6,325 bases of DNA from an uncultured Actinomyces sp. (GTDB lineage: Bacteria > Actinomycetota > Actinomycetes > Actinomycetales > Actinomycetaceae): assembly GCA_902373545.1 (NCBI GenBank), contig CABKMZ010000105.1, positions 1-6,325 of the forward strand. Reading direction: 5' to 3'. Positions 4,978 to 6,325 of the stretch are shown here, piece after piece (the stretch's first letter is position 1; every line of letters starts with the position of its first letter). Below the pieces are notes generated by a model, which did no database searches, was not told the origin of the DNA, and was given only the letters and a program-made list of their open reading frames with translations. A program made the translations under genes and the position numbers.

Positions 4978-6132
4978 CTACCAGTTTCCCAGTGGGATGG
5001 CGTGTCCGTTGACGGCACCAATTCCCTCCGACTTCGGCATGTCTGCACTGAGAACGGCTTGAATGCGCGGGTCACTCGACTGCGAGAGCAACTCGCCCGT
5101 CGTCTCCCCGTTCTGCGAGCGAAGCATCAGGACCTCAGTGGGAAGCACCACCTCGGAGTCAATCAACTCCGGAGAGTGGGTGCTGATCACCATCTGCACG
5201 TCATAGTTCATGGCAACCTCTGCCAGGAATGAGGACATAGATCGGACGAGGGAGGCCTGTAGGAAGGTCTCGGGTTCCTCGATGAGCACGATGCTCGTGG
5301 TGCGCGGGAGCGTCGCCAGGTCGAAGAGCATGCCGAGCAGGCGGAGCGTTCCCTCGGAAAATTGCTCGTGTGAGTAAACGCCACGCGCTCCGCGCTCGGG
5401 GGTGTCGCTGTAGAAGACGACCTCCGTGCCGAGTCCCATGCGCAGGTAGGACAGGTTCGGGACCTCCGGCACCGCCGCGGCCATGATCGGGCGAATTCGG
5501 TCGAGGGCAGCGTTCAGCTGCTGGTCCGAGAAACGCCCCGCGTGTTGGAAGAAGCCGGTCCCGTGATCAGGGTCGTAGCGATCAGCTCGCTCGAGCATCT
5601 TCTTGGGGTTCGGGTGGATGTATCGGATGCCCGCGAGGGTTTGACGGACTCTTGTTCGCCGCGCTTCCTCATCTTCAACCGGGAAGCACTCGCCTTTCTC
5701 TCCTGACTTCTTGCCCCCTGCCGTGATTGTTTGATGAACGTTCAGATACCTGTCCTTGGGCGCACCAGTAAGTGGATCCATCATCGGAAACGATGACGTT
5801 TGATCGGCAGCGCTGGCGCGTTTCGTCGATTCGGAACCTTCCGGCATCAGCCGAAGAAACAGGGCGAATTCCGCCGAATTCTGGGTGTCGTTGAATGTCG
5901 CGACGAAAGCGGCAGAATCCGCGCCAGAACGAAAGTATCGGTCTGGGCCACCCAGATCCTCCGAGGCGGCCACAAGCCCACGGCGCCCAATATCACCGAG
6001 GAATCGCAGTGCGCCGAGAAGGTTGGTCTTTCCTGAGGAGTTGGGACCGACGACGAAGAGCCGGGAGGACATATCGAACTCGATGTGGGCGAAGTTTCGC
6101 CAGTTCGTCACGGCGAGGTGCGTCAGCTTCAC
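4978..6132 (-). CDS. OLD/ABC-type AAA family ATPase (AAA_15/AAA_21), partner of the TOPRIM protein
   Basis: A 384-residue cytoplasmic ATPase of the RecF/SMC-like ABC class. It opens with KLTHLAVTNWRNF, typical of the family, then Walker A GPNSSGKTN (29-37). A variable middle (about 90-250) contains the usual lid/insert region. An ABC signature FSEGTLRLLG (258-267), Walker B IVLIEEPE (281-288, with Glu285/Glu286) and the STHS histidine motif (317-320, His319) follow. All catalytic motifs are intact. The chain ends about 65 residues after the histidine, so it lacks the fused TOPRIM domain of OLD and GajA; that activity lies in the next gene. In PARIS and AbiL-type systems such ATPases sense infection and hold or release a partner effector; that role here is inferred. 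GTG at 6130-6132 is chosen because AAAGGA lies 6 bases upstream and the protein then starts MKLTHL. An in-frame ATG nine codons upstream has no such site. Confidence 0.92.
   Translation of the reverse strand: MKLTHLAVTNWRNFAHIEFDMSSRLFVVGPNSSGKTNLLGALRFLGDIGRRGLVAASEDLGGPDRYFRSGADSAAFVATFNDTQNSAEFALFLRLMPEGSESTKRASAADQTSSFPMMDPLTGAPKDRYLNVHQTITAGGKKSGEKGECFPVEDEEARRTRVRQTLAGIRYIHPNPKKMLERADRYDPDHGTGFFQHAGRFSDQQLNAALDRIRPIMAAAVPEVPNLSYLRMGLGTEVVFYSDTPERGARGVYSHEQFSEGTLRLLGMLFDLATLPRTTSIVLIEEPETFLQASLVRSMSSFLAEVAMNYDVQMVISTHSPELIDSEVVLPTEVLMLRSQNGETTGELLSQSSDPRIQAVLSADMPKSEGIGAVNGHAIPLGNW
5024..5029 (-). promoter_or_regulatory. Possible ribosome binding site for the TOPRIM gene inside the ATPase gene
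   Basis: GGAGGG on the minus strand, within the last codons of the ATPase gene, lies 5 bases before an in-frame GTG at 5016-5018. It could initiate a TOPRIM protein 15 residues longer than the preferred form, overlapping the ATPase gene by 41 bases. It may also be chance, because it encodes Ser-Glu-Gly of the ATPase. Confidence 0.4.
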
Positions 6133-6325
6133 GTCGCGTCCTTTCACTGGTGGACCCATTGTCTATCCAGTGTCCCACGGGATGCGGGGCAATGTCAGGT
6201 CCACCGTGCTCTGACACTCTTCTCCCCTAGCCGCCCGACCTCGGGAGCGCTCAAACTCATCCCCTTGTAGGCACACCACAGCACCCACCTAGCTTGTGTG
6301 TCGTAGATTACCCGCTATTCTTGGT
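6133..6325 (-). promoter_or_regulatory. Upstream region of the ATPase/TOPRIM cassette
   Basis: No gene is seen in these 193 bases. AAAGGA at 6139-6144 is the ribosome site that fixes the ATPase GTG start. A possible but weak minus-strand promoter is TTGCCC (6187-6192) with an AT-richer GATAGACAAT stretch (6158-6167); the spacing is loose. A dyad TGTCAG-N12-CTGACA (6193-6216) lies just upstream and could be an operator. The octamer palindrome GAGCGCTC is at 6245-6252. Sequence beyond the window is needed to say whether a gene further upstream shares the transcript. Confidence 0.35.

Noticed and set aside
4365..5075. ATG at 5073-5075 as the start of the TOPRIM protein
   Set aside because: It would overlap the ATPase gene by almost 100 bases and add a 34-residue leader unlike the family; two GTG codons give better starts.
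4242..6244. CGACCTCGG at both ends of the cassette (4242-4250 and 6236-6244) as attachment sites or target duplication
   Set aside because: Nine GC-rich bases recur easily by chance in 2 kb. They are not at clean boundaries, and no integrase or transposase is present.

Overview
The window comes from a high-GC Gram-positive bacterium, probably an actinobacterium. The third-position GC bias is strong enough to open long empty frames on the opposite strand. Codon use and lipoprotein style would suit the Actinomycetaceae, but that placement is inference. All five supported genes lie on the minus strand, so transcription runs from high to low coordinates.

Region 1 (about 1-4360) is a CUT2-type sugar ABC importer operon. 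Its transcription order is a lipoprotein substrate-binding protein (2715-3761), a double-domain ATPase (1006-2532) and a RbsC/LsrC-like permease (5-1006). A Shine-Dalgarno sequence at the very edge (1-6) shows that another gene, most likely a second permease, follows outside the window. A perfect 13-bp stem-loop separates the binding-protein gene from the ATPase gene and probably sets their relative expression. Upstream of the operon is about 600 bp without a credible gene. It holds three small hairpins, helically phased CGAACC-type boxes, a short palindrome and a weak candidate promoter. The ligand cannot be read from sequence. The binding protein resembles the RhaS/LsrB group but seems not to keep the autoinducer-2 pocket.

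Region 2 (4365-6132) is a compact two-gene cassette. An ABC/OLD-like AAA ATPase (384 aa) is followed after 4 bp by a small stand-alone TOPRIM-type protein (about 202 aa, DUF4276-like). This split ATPase plus TOPRIM layout parallels anti-phage and abortive-infection systems such as PARIS (AriA/AriB), AbiL/RloAB and, in fused form, OLD/GajA. It is the best candidate here for a poorly described system. The ATPase would act as sensor or scaffold and the TOPRIM protein as nuclease effector, but this is inference from architecture.

Region 3 (6133-6325) is the upstream region of the cassette. It contains a small dyad and a weak possible promoter, but no gene. No tRNA, rRNA, CRISPR array, insertion sequence or integrase was seen.
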